From assembly GCA_963789075.1 (NCBI GenBank), contig CAWBJQ010000014.1, positions 186,001 through 250,000 of the forward strand: a stretch of DNA of 64,000 bases, read 5' to 3'. The translations under genes were made by a program, and so were the position numbers. Of this stretch, positions 8,211 to 17,389 are shown one piece after another. The stretch comes from DATATJ01 sp963789075 (GTDB lineage Bacteria > Acidobacteriota > Vicinamibacteria > Vicinamibacterales > CAVVIG01). Every line of letters starts with the position of its first letter. Positions within the stretch are counted from its first letter, which is position 1. The notes under the pieces were generated by a model. It was not told the DNA's origin, did not search any database, and was given only the letters and a program-made list of their open reading frames with translations.

Positions 8211-9929
8211 TTGGCTAAGAGTCTCGCCCCTGCTCGTGAGCAGGAATGGCGACCGTCCCACAACCATTGGTTGGTCGCACTCACGGTCACGCTGGCGACA
8301 TTCATGGAGGTGCTCGACACCTCGATTGCCAACGTGGCGCTGCCGCACATCGCGGGCAATCTCGGCGCCAGCCAGGATGAATCGACGTGGATTCTCACGA
8401 GTTACCTCGTGTCGAACGCGATGATTCTGCCGATCAGCGCGTGGTTGGCCACCCGCTTCGGCCGCAAGCGTTTTTACATGTCGTCGGTGCTGCTCTTTAC
8501 GGTCAGCTCCTTTCTGTGCGGGCTCGCGCCGAGTCTTGGACTGCTCGTCGTCTTTCGCATCCTGCAGGGCGCGGGCGGAGGCGGCCTGGCCCCCAGCGAA
8601 CAAGCGATTCTCGCCGATACGTTTCCGGCCGATCAGCGCGGCGTCGGCTTCGCCGTTTACGGGATGGCGGTGGTCCTCGCTCCGGCCATCGGTCCGACCG
8701 TCGGGGGATGGATCACCGACAACTACAGCTGGCACTGGATCTTTTTCATCAACGTCCCGATTGGCATCCTGTCGCTCTTTCTCACGAACCGGATGGTGGA
8801 AGATCCGCCGTACCTGAAGCGCGAGCAGCAGCGGGCTCGCCGCGCCAAAGTCGGCATCGACTACACGGGCTTCGCCCTCGTGGCCCTCGGCATCGGCGCG
8901 CTCCAGATCGTGCTCGACAAAGGCCAGGAGGCCGACTGGTTTGCGTCCAGCCTGATTACGGCCGCCGCGATCTTCGCCGCCGTGACGCTCGTCGTGTGGG
9001 TCGTCTGGGAATGGCGTCACGAATCGCCGATTGTCAACGTCCGGCTCTTTCGCGGACGCAACTTTGCGACGGCCATGCTGTTCACGTTCGTTCTGGGTAT
9101 GGTGCTCAATGGCACCACGGTGCTCCTCCCTCAGTTCCTGCAGTCGCTCCTGGGGTACGACGCGACCACGGCTGGCGAGGCGCTGGCGGGCGGTGGCTTC
9201 ATCATGCTGATCATGATGCCCGTTGCCGGCGTCCTGGTCTCGCGCGTCGATCCCCGCATGATGATGGCCTTCGGCTTCGCCACGACATCCAGCGCGCTGT
9301 ACTTCATGGCCATGCACCTGAATCCGGGGATGGATTTCGGCACGGCCGCCCTCATGCGCACGCTGCAGACCGCCGGCCTGGCCTTCATCTTTCTGCCGTC
9401 GAACACGTTGGCGTACGTCGGCATCCCGAGGGAGCAGAACAATCAGGTCTCCGGCATGAATGCGTTCGTCCGCAACATCGGCGGCAGCATCGGCATCGCG
9501 CTGTTGAGCACCATGCTCACGCGCACGAACCAGCAAAACCAGAACACGCTGGTTCGCCACACGCACGTCGGCAATCCCGCCTTCGACAACCTGGTGAGCG
9601 GCATCAGTCAGTCACTGCAGAATGCCGGACTCGACGCCACCATCGCGACGCAACAGGCCTACGGCCGGGTCATGGCGATGCTCCAACTCCAGGGGGCAAC
9701 GCTGGCCTACGTCAAGGTGATCACGATCATGGCGCTTGTCGTCGGCTGCCTGACTCCGTTGCCGATGATCATGCGCAGGCCGCCCAAGCGAGGCGTCAAC
9801 CGGCGAGATGGCGATGCACTAGCAGCCCTCGGCGTGCGCCGCGCATGGGCTGCGAGACGCAGAGAAAAGGGCCGCGGCTCTGCGGCTGACCACTCGATTG
9901 GATTCGGCACAGACGATCAAAACAATTGA
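8211..9929 (+). CDS. DHA2-family MFS multidrug efflux permease (EmrB-like)
   Basis: A 572-residue, 14-helix major-facilitator protein of the DHA2 drug:H+ antiporter family. Family motifs are clear: LDTSIANVALPHIAGNLGAS in helix 1, LATRFGRKRFYM in the helix 2-3 loop, RILQGAGGGGLAPSEQAI in helix 4 and the antiporter motif in helix 5 (APAIGPTVGGWITDNYSWHW). It would expel hydrophobic drugs through the adaptor upstream and the TolC-like channel downstream. The start is a TTG at 8211, only 3 bp after the adaptor stop, indicating translational coupling. The C-terminal tail after RRPPKRG is charged and not conserved. Confidence 0.93.
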   Translation: MAKSLAPAREQEWRPSHNHWLVALTVTLATFMEVLDTSIANVALPHIAGNLGASQDESTWILTSYLVSNAMILPISAWLATRFGRKRFYMSSVLLFTVSSFLCGLAPSLGLLVVFRILQGAGGGGLAPSEQAILADTFPADQRGVGFAVYGMAVVLAPAIGPTVGGWITDNYSWHWIFFINVPIGILSLFLTNRMVEDPPYLKREQQRARRAKVGIDYTGFALVALGIGALQIVLDKGQEADWFASSLITAAAIFAAVTLVVWVVWEWRHESPIVNVRLFRGRNFATAMLFTFVLGMVLNGTTVLLPQFLQSLLGYDATTAGEALAGGGFIMLIMMPVAGVLVSRVDPRMMMAFGFATTSSALYFMAMHLNPGMDFGTAALMRTLQTAGLAFIFLPSNTLAYVGIPREQNNQVSGMNAFVRNIGGSIGIALLSTMLTRTNQQNQNTLVRHTHVGNPAFDNLVSGISQSLQNAGLDATIATQQAYGRVMAMLQLQGATLAYVKVITIMALVVGCLTPLPMIMRRPPKRGVNRRDGDALAALGVRRAWAARRREKGRGSAADHSIGFGTDDQNN

Positions 9930-9973
9930 GGCGTGACGATCGTCCGCGACGTTGCGCTGGAGAGTGAATTGGC

Positions 9974-11440
9974 ATGAAAGCTCGACTCGTACTCATCCTC
10001 GTAGTGCTCGGTCTGTGGGATCGGGCCGTGGGCGCACAGGCGGTCAGGCCTGGTGCGCTCACGCTACCGTCTCCCGGTTCTTCGTCCGGAGTCAGTGCGC
10101 CGTCCACGGCTCCCGCCGCACCCCAAGGACCATTCGCCGGAAGCGTCCCGCCACAGGCGGCGACCGCGGACCTCGTGTCGTTGACCCTCCCCGATGCCAT
10201 CGATCGCGCGTTGCAATACAACCTCGGCGTGATGACGTTCGAGCAGGACATCCAGAGCGCGCGTGGCGCACGATGGCGCGCCCTGGCCGCACTGTTGCCG
10301 ACGGTCGACGCGCGAGTCTCCGAGACGAGGGAGCAGGTCAGCCTCGCGGCGTTCGGCTTCAACCCGAGTATTCTGCCCGGCGTTCCCAGTGTCATCGGAC
10401 CATTCAACGTGTTCGACGGGCGCGTCTACCTGTCGCAGCCGGTCCTGGACCTGAGCGCGTTGAACAGCGTGCGGCGCGAGAGCCGCAACATCGATGCGGC
10501 CACTTTGGACTACCGGAACGCGCGCGACGTCGTGGTGCTCGTGGCGGCGAACCTGTACTTGCAGGTGCTCACCGCGTCGAGCCGCATCGAGGCGACACGG
10601 GCGCAAGTCGACACGGCGCAGACCAACTTCACGCTCGCCACCGATCTCCAGCGCGCCGGCCTGGCGGCGAGTATCGACATCGTGCGCGCGCAGGTGTCGC
10701 TCGAATCGCAGCAGCAGCGGCTCATTGCCGTCGGCAACGATTTTCAGAAGGCGAAGCTACAGCTGGCGCGCGCGATCGGTCTGCCGTCGAGCCAGCGGTT
10801 CGATCTCACCGACACGATCCCGTACGCGGCGATGCCGGCGATCGGATTGGAGGAGGCGCTGAAGCGCGCCTACGACACGCGCGCCGACTACCGCGCGGCG
10901 CTCGCGCGCGTGCAAGCCGCCGAAGCCGACCACCGCTCAGCGGCGACTGAGTCGCTGCCGTCGGTGGTCGTCAATGCTGACTACGGCGCGATCGGACTCT
11001 CGCCCAGCGATACGCAGTCGACGTTCACCCTCGTGGGCGCCCTCCACGTACCGGTGTTCGACGGCGGTATCCGCCATGGCCGCGTCCTGGAAACGGAAGC
11101 CGCACTCCGCGAACGCCGGGCCGACGCCGAGGATTTTCGGCAGCGGGTCGAATCGGAGATCCGGACGGCGTTCCTGGACGTGGAGGCGACGGAGGCCCAA
11201 TTGCGCGTCGCGCAGCACGTCGTCGATCTGGCGCAGACCCAACTGACGCAGGCGCAGGATCGCTTCAGGGCTGGTGTGACGAGCAATCTCGAAGTCATCC
11301 AGGCGCAGGAAGCGGTGGCGACGGCCGCGGACAGCCAAATCAACAGTCTGTACGCGCACAACGTCGCGAAGGTATCGTTGGCCCGCGCGATGGGTGTCGC
11401 TGAGCAGACCGCGAAGCGGGTTCTTGCCGCAACGCCATAA
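9974..11440 (+). CDS. TolC-family outer-membrane efflux channel
   Basis: A 488-residue outer-membrane factor. It begins with a signal peptide (MKARLVLILVVLGLWDRAVGAQA), has a proline/serine-rich linker to about residue 60, then two repeated halves of the TolC fold: LTLPDAIDRALQYNLGVMTFEQDI and GLEEALKRAYDTRADYRAALARV, each followed by long amphipathic helices and the beta-strand parts (DYGAIGLSPSDTQSTFTLVGALHVPVF). It is the third gene of the tetR-emrA-emrB-tolC-type group and provides the exit duct across the outer membrane. A short GC hairpin follows the stop codon. Confidence 0.92.
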   Translation: MKARLVLILVVLGLWDRAVGAQAVRPGALTLPSPGSSSGVSAPSTAPAAPQGPFAGSVPPQAATADLVSLTLPDAIDRALQYNLGVMTFEQDIQSARGARWRALAALLPTVDARVSETREQVSLAAFGFNPSILPGVPSVIGPFNVFDGRVYLSQPVLDLSALNSVRRESRNIDAATLDYRNARDVVVLVAANLYLQVLTASSRIEATRAQVDTAQTNFTLATDLQRAGLAASIDIVRAQVSLESQQQRLIAVGNDFQKAKLQLARAIGLPSSQRFDLTDTIPYAAMPAIGLEEALKRAYDTRADYRAALARVQAAEADHRSAATESLPSVVVNADYGAIGLSPSDTQSTFTLVGALHVPVFDGGIRHGRVLETEAALRERRADAEDFRQRVESEIRTAFLDVEATEAQLRVAQHVVDLAQTQLTQAQDRFRAGVTSNLEVIQAQEAVATAADSQINSLYAHNVAKVSLARAMGVAEQTAKRVLAATP

Positions 11441-11442
11441 CG

Positions 11443-11456
11443 CCGGCTCGCGCCGG
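11443..11456 (+). terminator. possible weak terminator hairpin after the efflux operon
   Basis: CCGGC and GCCGG arms pair around a TCGC loop directly after the tolC-like stop codon. There is no T-run, so intrinsic termination is uncertain. Confidence 0.3.
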
Positions 11457-11632
11457 GCCAAGACGCTCGGCTGCCTTCCCGCCTCCGCTCGCCTATTGTT
11501 GTGCGAGCTTCGGCGCGAAGGCGGCGCGCGATCTCCGTCGTATCATCTTCAACTGACAGATCTTTATCCTTGGACTGGACGTCGTCATCGGGTCGATGCG
11601 TCCGCGCGCAGATCTGGCACAAAGGAGACGAT

Positions 11633-12049
11633 GTGGGCTGGTTGGCATATGCCTTCGTGTCTGCAGGGGCGGCGGCGTTGACGGCCATTCTCGCGAAGGT
11701 CGGCGTGGAGGGCGTTCCGTCGAATCTCGCGACCGCGATTCGAACGGTGGTCATTACCGGGTTCGCGTGGGCCATCGTCACGGCAACCGGCGAACATCAC
11801 GCGCTGGCGAACATTTCGCGTCGATCGCTCTGGTTTCTGGTGCTGTCGGCCGTGGCGACCGGCGTGTCGTGGCTGGCGTATTTCCGCGCGCTGCAGCTCG
11901 CGCCGGCTTCTCGCGTGAGCCCCATCGACAAGCTGAGTCTGCCGCTGACCATCGTGCTGGCCGCGCTGTTTCTCGGCGAATCGGTCGGATGGCGGCTGGG
12001 GCTCGGCGTCGCTCTCATGACGATCGGCGCCATCTTGACGATCGGGTAA
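11633..12049 (+). CDS. EamA-type half transporter (single DMT domain)
   Basis: A 138-residue membrane protein with about five hydrophobic helices (WLAYAFVSAGAAALTAILAKVGV, AIRTVVITGFAWAIV, LWFLVLSAVATGVSWLAYFRALQL, LPLTIVLAALFLGES, GLGVALMTIGAILTIG). It corresponds to one EamA domain of the drug/metabolite transporter superfamily; such proteins act as dimers. I chose the GTG at 11633 because AAAGGAG lies at 11621-11627 with good spacing and because family proteins begin at this point (MGWLAYAF). The reading frame is open further upstream but without family similarity. The substrate is unknown. Confidence 0.88.
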   Translation: MGWLAYAFVSAGAAALTAILAKVGVEGVPSNLATAIRTVVITGFAWAIVTATGEHHALANISRRSLWFLVLSAVATGVSWLAYFRALQLAPASRVSPIDKLSLPLTIVLAALFLGESVGWRLGLGVALMTIGAILTIG

Positions 12050-12134
12050 CGCGGGAGTTCAGGCCCTCCAAACGAAATAGCGGCCACGCGTATCGGTCGT
12101 CGCTGGCGCGTGGCAATCGCCTACGCGCGTCGTC

Positions 12135-12342
12135 TCACACGTTCTTGCGGTAGACCACAAAACCTGACCGCTCGGCGACCTTGTCGTAGAGGTGCATCGC
12201 TGTCCGATTGGTTTCGTGTGTCTGCCAGTAGACACGAGGGCTCCGGCGGCCCTGGCCCGCTCGTAGAGCGCCTCCACAAGATCTTCCACTGCTCGAAATC
12301 TGTCTCGACTACGGGACGAACGATAAGCGGGTCCGGCATCAT
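12135..12342 (-). pseudogene. remnant of a GNAT-family N-acetyltransferase
   Basis: Reading the minus strand from the ATG at 12342, MMPDPLIVRPVVETDFEQWK is the start of a GNAT domain. The sequence then jumps directly to the C-terminal part in other frames: VEALYERARAAGA and then VYWQTHETNRTAMHLYDKVA and SGFVVYRKNV, stop at 12135-12137. About 80-90 residues of the central acetyl-CoA-binding core are missing compared with family length, and the frame also changes, so the gene is not functional as given. Here, unlike the simple frameshifts elsewhere, an internal deletion is present. It directly follows the DsrE-like gene on the same strand. Confidence 0.75.
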
Positions 12343-12394
12343 TGAGCTCCGTCGCGCACGAAGTCGGATGAATCCCTTGTGATATCCGGCGGTG

Positions 12395-13107
12395 CTACTG
12401 ACGGTTGTACTGATGCCGGCCTCCTGCGCTTTCTCGATCGCAATCACCATCGCCGGCACAATCGTGACACCGGGCAGCAGATTGGCTCGCAGATCTTGTT
12501 GGAGGGCCGCCGCCTGGCCTTTGCCCCGTGCTTCCAGCTCGAGACACCAGAAATCGAGCGCGTTCGCGCAGAGCAGGAACTTGGCACCCATCTTCTGCAG
12601 GTTCGCGATGCCCAGCGCCGGCATGGCCCCAACGAGCGCGGGAATCGGCGGCAGATCGATGGCCTGTCTCACCAGGTGCAGATCGTTGTCGGTCGGCTGG
12701 TTGAACACGTTCCGCGTGTAGGGCCGCCCGTCCGCGTCTTTGAGCCCGGTGTAGGCGCCGAGCCCGTACTTGGCCCACATGGCGTCATTGAAGGCGAGCG
12801 GAATGCTCGACTGGGTGCCGACGCTGTAGAACGTGCCGACCGCGCCGACTTGATTCGGTCCGGTCTTGTAGGCCGCGCTGTAGGTGTTCAAATAATTCAG
12901 AATGTGGAGCAGCGGCATCCCATTCTTGTGCTGCGGAAAATCGAACAAGCACCTGTGCGTGCCCGGCACGGCTTTGATCCAGTCGTCGGGGCCCGGTTCT
13001 TGAGCGGCAGCCGCGCCGCTCCCAGCGATCGACAGGCTCGCGGCCGCAGTCGCACCGAACAGCTGACCGAGGAAACGGCGACGATGCGTCTCTGGTTCTG
13101 AATTCAC
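12395..13107 (-). CDS. Tat-exported DsrE-like protein (frame change at the 3' end)
   Basis: A protein of about 237 residues starting at the GTG at 13107, preceded by AAAGGAGG at good spacing. It has a twin-arginine signal (HRRRFLGQLFGATAAASLS, cleavage after GAAAAQ). The mature part (MPLLHILNYLNTYSAAY, VGAVGTFYSVG, FNDAMWAKYGLGAY, LQKMGAKFLLCANALDFWCLE, LLPGVTIVPAMVIAIEKAQEAGI) resembles exported DsrE-type proteins; their role is not settled. Family members end ...YNRQ; here that ending and a TAG at 12395-12397 are in another frame after a one-base loss near 12409. In the frame as given, translation runs on into the acetyltransferase remnant, producing a false 386-codon chimera. Confidence 0.65.
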
Positions 13108-13210
13108 GGCGCCTCCTTTTGTGACGATTTCCACGCGCTGAACTGCCCAGTTGGGCGCATCACACGATACATTAGGATTCCAATTCGCGAACGTCCAATC
13201 GGATTTCTTT

Positions 13211-14014
13211 TCACGCCGAGACGTGACAGCGAAATGAGCGGACGGTCGACGAACCGGGACGGGCAACGCCGGGGTCGTCAACAGTTGGTAGATGAACGAC
13301 GCGAGCGGTGTGGTTGGGAAGCGGTGCGCAGGGGAGGGAGCGTCTGGCGCGATCGAGCGGAGCTGTTGTCGCGCCTGGCGGCGGACGCCGCTCGCCAGGC
13401 GCCGTGAGCATTACTTGCTGCTCGCTGCTCTCTTCCTTGATTTCCAATCGCCTGCCGCGAGTGGCTTCGGCTGGCGGCGCCTGCATCCTGATTTCGAGCA
13501 CGCCGTTTCGGAACGACGCCTGCGCGCTCTCGGCGATGACGCCCTCGGGCAGCGGGATCGTCCGGTAGAACTGGCCGTATTCGCGTTCGCTGTGGAAGTA
13601 CCCTTCCCGCTCTTCCTCATGCTGTTCGCGGCGCTCTCCCCGAATCGTCAACGCGTTTTCCCCGAGCTCCACCTGCACGTCGTCCTTCTTGAGACCTGGC
13701 AGATCGGCGCGCACGATGAACCGATCGCCGTTCTGGACGGCTTCGATTCGGGGCGCCCAGATACCCTCGGCCATAGATGGTCCGAAGAGACCGCTCGACC
13801 TCCGCAGACGCGGCGCCATGCCGAAATCGCGGAACACGCGGCCGAACATCTCGTCCATTTCATCAGTCATGCGGCTCATGACGGCAAACGGGCTGGAGAG
13901 CCATCCGCCTGTCGGTTGTCTGCGTTGAAGAGCGCTCGACTCGCGGTCTTGACGCGCGAGTGGCTGTCCGCTGGCTTTGGAACTCTCCGAACGATTCGTC
14001 TTGGTCTCGGCCAT
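13211..14014 (-). CDS. Hsp20/alpha-crystallin small heat-shock protein
   Basis: Start ATG at 14014 (MAETKTNRSE) with GGAGGG just upstream. The N-terminal arm contains SPFAVMSRMTDEMDEMFGRVFRDFG; the alpha-crystallin domain covers about residues 75-165 (APRIEAVQNGDRFIVRADLPGLKKDDVQVELGENALTIRGERR, FHSEREYGQFYRTIPLPEGV, ASFRNGVLEIRMQAP). It is an ATP-independent holdase chaperone of the cytoplasm. The frame remains open for about 75 unusual residues after LEIKEESS; shifting one base there would end the protein at the TAA at 13411-13413 with a normal-length tail, so the C-terminal extension may be an artefact. Confidence 0.9.
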   Translation of the reverse strand: MAETKTNRSESSKASGQPLARQDRESSALQRRQPTGGWLSSPFAVMSRMTDEMDEMFGRVFRDFGMAPRLRRSSGLFGPSMAEGIWAPRIEAVQNGDRFIVRADLPGLKKDDVQVELGENALTIRGERREQHEEEREGYFHSEREYGQFYRTIPLPEGVIAESAQASFRNGVLEIRMQAPPAEATRGRRLEIKEESSEQQVMLTAPGERRPPPGATTAPLDRARRSLPCAPLPNHTARVVHLPTVDDPGVARPGSSTVRSFRCHVSA

Positions 14015-14130
14015 TTCGACCCTCCGCACGTGACGCAAAGTGTGAGTGTGAACGGGTGAGTCCTGCCGGCCTCCATCGCCGACAGACCGCCTGTGATCGA
14101 ATCGAGAGGGAGCAACACATGCGCCACCGG

Positions 14131-15069
14131 TCACTGGGCCCGACGACGTGGAGAGATGCGGCAGAGCAGGGAGGCGGTGTCGCTGGCTGATACATGCGTT
14201 GTCGATGTGTCAACAGCCGCTACCGCCGATTCGAAGAACGCGCATCGCGAAGTTCTCATCGCCATAACCGATGTGCCCGCCTGGCGAGCGTCACGCGTGA
14301 ACCATTCACGGATACGGGCCAGAATCGGTTCGGTGACTGCGGCTTCGCCGTTTCGTACGGCACTCAGCAGACCGCGGCGCGGTGACCACAGTGTGCCGGT
14401 ATCCGCCATGCGCGGTCGAACCCAGACTGTGGAGTCACCGGTCGCAGGCACGCCACCGATCCAACGGCAGTCCGACACGATGACGTGGGTTGCGCCGATG
14501 GCCGGATGACGCGCGAAGGCGAGGGGCACTGGATCGCTCAACCCGCCATCGGTCAGACGATATTCTTCCCGGCCGCAGGCGACGCACACCGGCGGAAACA
14601 GTCCAGGAATCGAGGCGCTCGCCTTCACGACGTCAGGAAGTCTCGGCCCGTCTTCGAGTCCGGTCCAGAAGTAGCGCGGCTGATGAGCGGACACGTCGTG
14701 GCAGACAACGCCGAGACATCGCACGCCATGATGGAGCCGATCGAAGCTGGCGGCCTCGAGCGCACGGAGTCGATCGGGAATCACGCCACAGTGTGATTGC
14801 AGCGCGCCGCCGAACCGATGGGGGAGGCGCACGGCGAGGCTGTGCGTGAGCAGATGATGGCCCCGAAAGGCGTCGGCGTCCCGTATCAACTCGTCGAGAT
14901 CGAGTCCAACCGCCGCGTAGTAGGCGCCGATCACGGCGCCCGCACTCACGCCAACCAGCACCTCGATCGGAATGCCGTGACGCACCAGCTGTCGAAGGAC
15001 GCCGACATGAGCGGCGCCACGAAGGCCGCCGGCGCTGAGCACAACCGCGAGACGAATCGGGTCAGCCAC
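14131..15069 (-). CDS. patatin-like phospholipase
   Basis: A 312-residue patatin-domain protein. The oxyanion loop GGLRGAAHVG (from residue 14), the nucleophile elbow GVSAG with Ser42, and the catalytic aspartate in TDGGLSDPVP (Asp174) are all present, so the Ser-Asp dyad of patatin lipid acyl hydrolases is intact. There is no signal peptide, so it probably acts in the cytoplasm or at the inner membrane. The C-terminal approximately 60 residues after AVTEPILARIREWF are poorly conserved. It sits between Hsp20 and a polysaccharide deacetylase on the same strand, separated by over 100 bp on each side, so an operon is not evident. Confidence 0.9.
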   Translation of the reverse strand: MADPIRLAVVLSAGGLRGAAHVGVLRQLVRHGIPIEVLVGVSAGAVIGAYYAAVGLDLDELIRDADAFRGHHLLTHSLAVRLPHRFGGALQSHCGVIPDRLRALEAASFDRLHHGVRCLGVVCHDVSAHQPRYFWTGLEDGPRLPDVVKASASIPGLFPPVCVACGREEYRLTDGGLSDPVPLAFARHPAIGATHVIVSDCRWIGGVPATGDSTVWVRPRMADTGTLWSPRRGLLSAVRNGEAAVTEPILARIREWFTRDARQAGTSVMAMRTSRCAFFESAVAAVDTSTTHVSASDTASLLCRISPRRRAQ

Positions 15070-15212
15070 AGAGTCTATCTGAGCCAGGTGTTTTTGCGGT
15101 CGCCGAGAACCGACAAACGTGCAAGCACGGAGCCAGGCGAGTCCGCGCCGCTTACGAGCTCTTCGCTTTGGTCCGTTGGTGGTATCACCCTGACGCGTCG
15201 TTCCGGATCTGA

Positions 15213-15920
15213 TTAATGGCAGATCGTTCCGAAACCGAATCCCTTGGCGCGCAATTCGGGAATGAGCCGAGCCGTGGCCTCAACCGTGTACCGCTGATCC
15301 GCGAAGGGAGCCGATTCATCGCCGTCGTGCATCACGACGATATCGCCGGCGTTCGCTCGTTCGAGGACGCGGACAATCACCGATTCAGCAGTGCGCTCGC
15401 GGAACCAGTTCCAGTCCCACAGCATCCAGCTCCATCCGACCAATTGGTGGTCGATCTTTTTCAGGCCCGCATACATCGAAGCAGAACGCCAGCCTGCGTG
15501 CGGCCGAAAGATGCGGCAGGGGCGATGGCCGGCCACCTGCTCGATGTGATCGGCCGCGGCCGTCAGCGTGCGCGCGAAGGTCTCCGGCGACATCAGCATG
15601 TAGGCGCGAGTGTGCGAGTGAAGCGCCACGGCGTGTCCGTCGGCAAACATGCGGGCAACGAGCGGCGCTGTTCGATCGGTGATGTGACGGTCGATCAGAA
15701 AGAACGTCGCCTCGACGTGCTCGCGGGCCAACACGTCCAGCAAGTCGGGCGTCGTCGTCGGGTTCGGGCCATCGTCGAATGTGAGATAGATCGTCGGCGG
15801 ATCGCGCTTCGGCATGTGCCAGACCGAGCGTGGGCCCGCCAACGCGTCGAGCAGGAATGGCACCGGTGCCGTGTGGGCGAGAGCGACGATGCCGGCGCCG
15901 ATGGCGATCAGAAGCCACAC
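15213..15920 (-). CDS. polysaccharide deacetylase (NodB-homology) family protein
   Basis: A 235-residue protein beginning at a GTG (15920) with an N-terminal hydrophobic anchor (WLLIAIGAGIVALAH). The NodB domain is clear: TFDDGPNP with Asp49 and Asp50, the second metal region AVALHSHTRAYML (His101 and His103), RPHAGWRSASMYAGL and the C-terminal DIVVMHDGDE. Such enzymes are metal-dependent deacetylases of N- or O-acetylated polysaccharides; the anchor suggests action on the outer face of the inner membrane. The second motif reads HSHT where HSxxH is usual, so ligand geometry may differ. Substrate unknown. Confidence 0.88.
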   Translation of the reverse strand: MWLLIAIGAGIVALAHTAPVPFLLDALAGPRSVWHMPKRDPPTIYLTFDDGPNPTTTPDLLDVLAREHVEATFFLIDRHITDRTAPLVARMFADGHAVALHSHTRAYMLMSPETFARTLTAAADHIEQVAGHRPCRIFRPHAGWRSASMYAGLKKIDHQLVGWSWMLWDWNWFRERTAESVIVRVLERANAGDIVVMHDGDESAPFADQRYTVEATARLIPELRAKGFGFGTICH

Positions 15921-15958
15921 GTGGGTGCACGAGCAAGCGGAGTGCCACGCGGAGAGAG

Positions 15959-17221
15959 TTATTGCGCGTCGAGAGCGGCGAGCTGGCGCTTGATCTTCTC
16001 GATGCGCTTGCGTGTTTTCCGGCTGGTCGCCGGCCGTGCGTCCAGCGTCGCGTAGTACCGGTCGACGTTCGCGCGCAGCGCCGTCGGCAGATCCCTGAAG
16101 TGCTGATCCTCGAGCCGGCTCAGGAGTTCTCCGTAGGTATCGTCGGCGAGTGAGTACTCGCCATACGCGCTCGGCTGGCCCGTGTCGAAGTCGGTATTCG
16201 GCAGCGCGAGCCGTCCGTCCGGCACCTCCGCCAGCGCCTGCGCATACCGTGCGCGCGTCGACTTCAAGCTCTCGGCGAACAAGCGTTCGGCTTCTGGGGT
16301 AGGCGCTTTGAAGCTGAGCGGCCGCAGCGGTCCGATCTTCGGCAGCAATCGGTAGACGAAGGCGAGAAATCGCGCGAACAGACTCGGCTTCTGGTAGTCG
16401 GTCCCGAACTCTCGCTCGTAATCTGTGCGCGGGTATCGATAGACGAACCTATCTTCTTTCACCGCCGGCGTCAGCTTTGCGATCTCGTCCTTCTTTTCTC
16501 GCCACGCGGCTCGCGTGATCGCCGGAATCAACTCGCCGATCGCGTGACGATAGCTGGAGAGCGCCAGGTCTTCGTTCGGCAGCGCCGCGGCCGCGTCCAG
16601 GCCGTAGGTCTCCTTGAACGCCCGTTCCAGCACCGGCTTCGGCACCTGAAAGCCGATGAAGCTGTGATACGCCTCCGGGGCGTAACCGCCGCCGGCGACC
16701 TGAACGATGTCGAAGGAGAACTCGGTGATGACGTGCGACGCGGGCGACTGCGCGTACGTGACGCGGTCGCCGTATTTCGCGCGCAGCTTCGGAAACAGGA
16801 GCGGGACCGAGCGGTTCACCGCCTCTGGGTGTCCGGTGTTGTCGGCCGCGTAGTGCGCCAGTGCGCCGAGCGCGAATGCGTATTCGTTCACGTCGTGCGC
16901 GTCGCGGATCATCGCTGCGACGAAGTCGCCGGAGCGCACGTAGTGCAGCAGGTTGCTGAAGAAGCGGCTGCCGAAGGGGTAATAGCCGAGATCCTGGATC
17001 ACCGAGCCGCCGTAGGCGAATGCGCGCGCGCTCAGCAGTTCTTCGCGCGTCGTCCGCGGGTAGCGCCGGACGAGCAGGGGGCGGATCCCGCTGTCCCACA
17101 ACGCGTCAATGTTCGCCTCATGCGCAAGCACGGAGTAGGCTGAGGCATCCGGCACCCGGAGGAGGAGCGCACCGATCATCAGGGTTGCAACGGTCGTCAG
17201 CCTGGCCAATCGAAGATTCAT
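15959..17221 (-). CDS. exported zinc-dependent phospholipase C-like protein
   Basis: A 420-residue protein with a signal peptide (MNLRLARLTTVATLMIGALLLRVPDASA). The mature part opens YSVLAHEANIDALWDSGIRPLL, then LSARAFAYGGSVIQDLGYYPFGS and FALGALAHYAADNTGHPEAVN, which is the histidine/aspartate pattern of the S1/P1-phospholipase C helical fold that binds zinc ions. The C-terminal approximately 200 residues (after FIGFQVPKPVLERAFKETYG) are helical and lysine-rich. It should be periplasmic or secreted. Enzymatic activity on phospholipid is inferred from the fold only. It lies upstream of the deacetylase on the same strand, 38 bp away. Confidence 0.78.
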   Translation of the reverse strand: MNLRLARLTTVATLMIGALLLRVPDASAYSVLAHEANIDALWDSGIRPLLVRRYPRTTREELLSARAFAYGGSVIQDLGYYPFGSRFFSNLLHYVRSGDFVAAMIRDAHDVNEYAFALGALAHYAADNTGHPEAVNRSVPLLFPKLRAKYGDRVTYAQSPASHVITEFSFDIVQVAGGGYAPEAYHSFIGFQVPKPVLERAFKETYGLDAAAALPNEDLALSSYRHAIGELIPAITRAAWREKKDEIAKLTPAVKEDRFVYRYPRTDYEREFGTDYQKPSLFARFLAFVYRLLPKIGPLRPLSFKAPTPEAERLFAESLKSTRARYAQALAEVPDGRLALPNTDFDTGQPSAYGEYSLADDTYGELLSRLEDQHFRDLPTALRANVDRYYATLDARPATSRKTRKRIEKIKRQLAALDAQ

Positions 17222-17389
17222 TCCCTGCAGTATCCACCAGAGGTGCCGGAGCGCCGATAGGTTTCTAGTTCACGGGCGTCGACGCCCTGTTGTGCTGGGA
17301 AGCTCTCCGATAACCCGAAGGCGACTCTTCATGATTGATTGAGTAGTATGTGCAGCGACATTCCGGACGCCTGACGCAGGAGACATACG

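Noticed and set aside
12121..13281. A single 386-residue two-domain exported protein
   Set aside because: The start GTG at 13107 has the ribosome site and Tat signal, and the 3' part is an unrelated acetyltransferase remnant reached only through a frame change.
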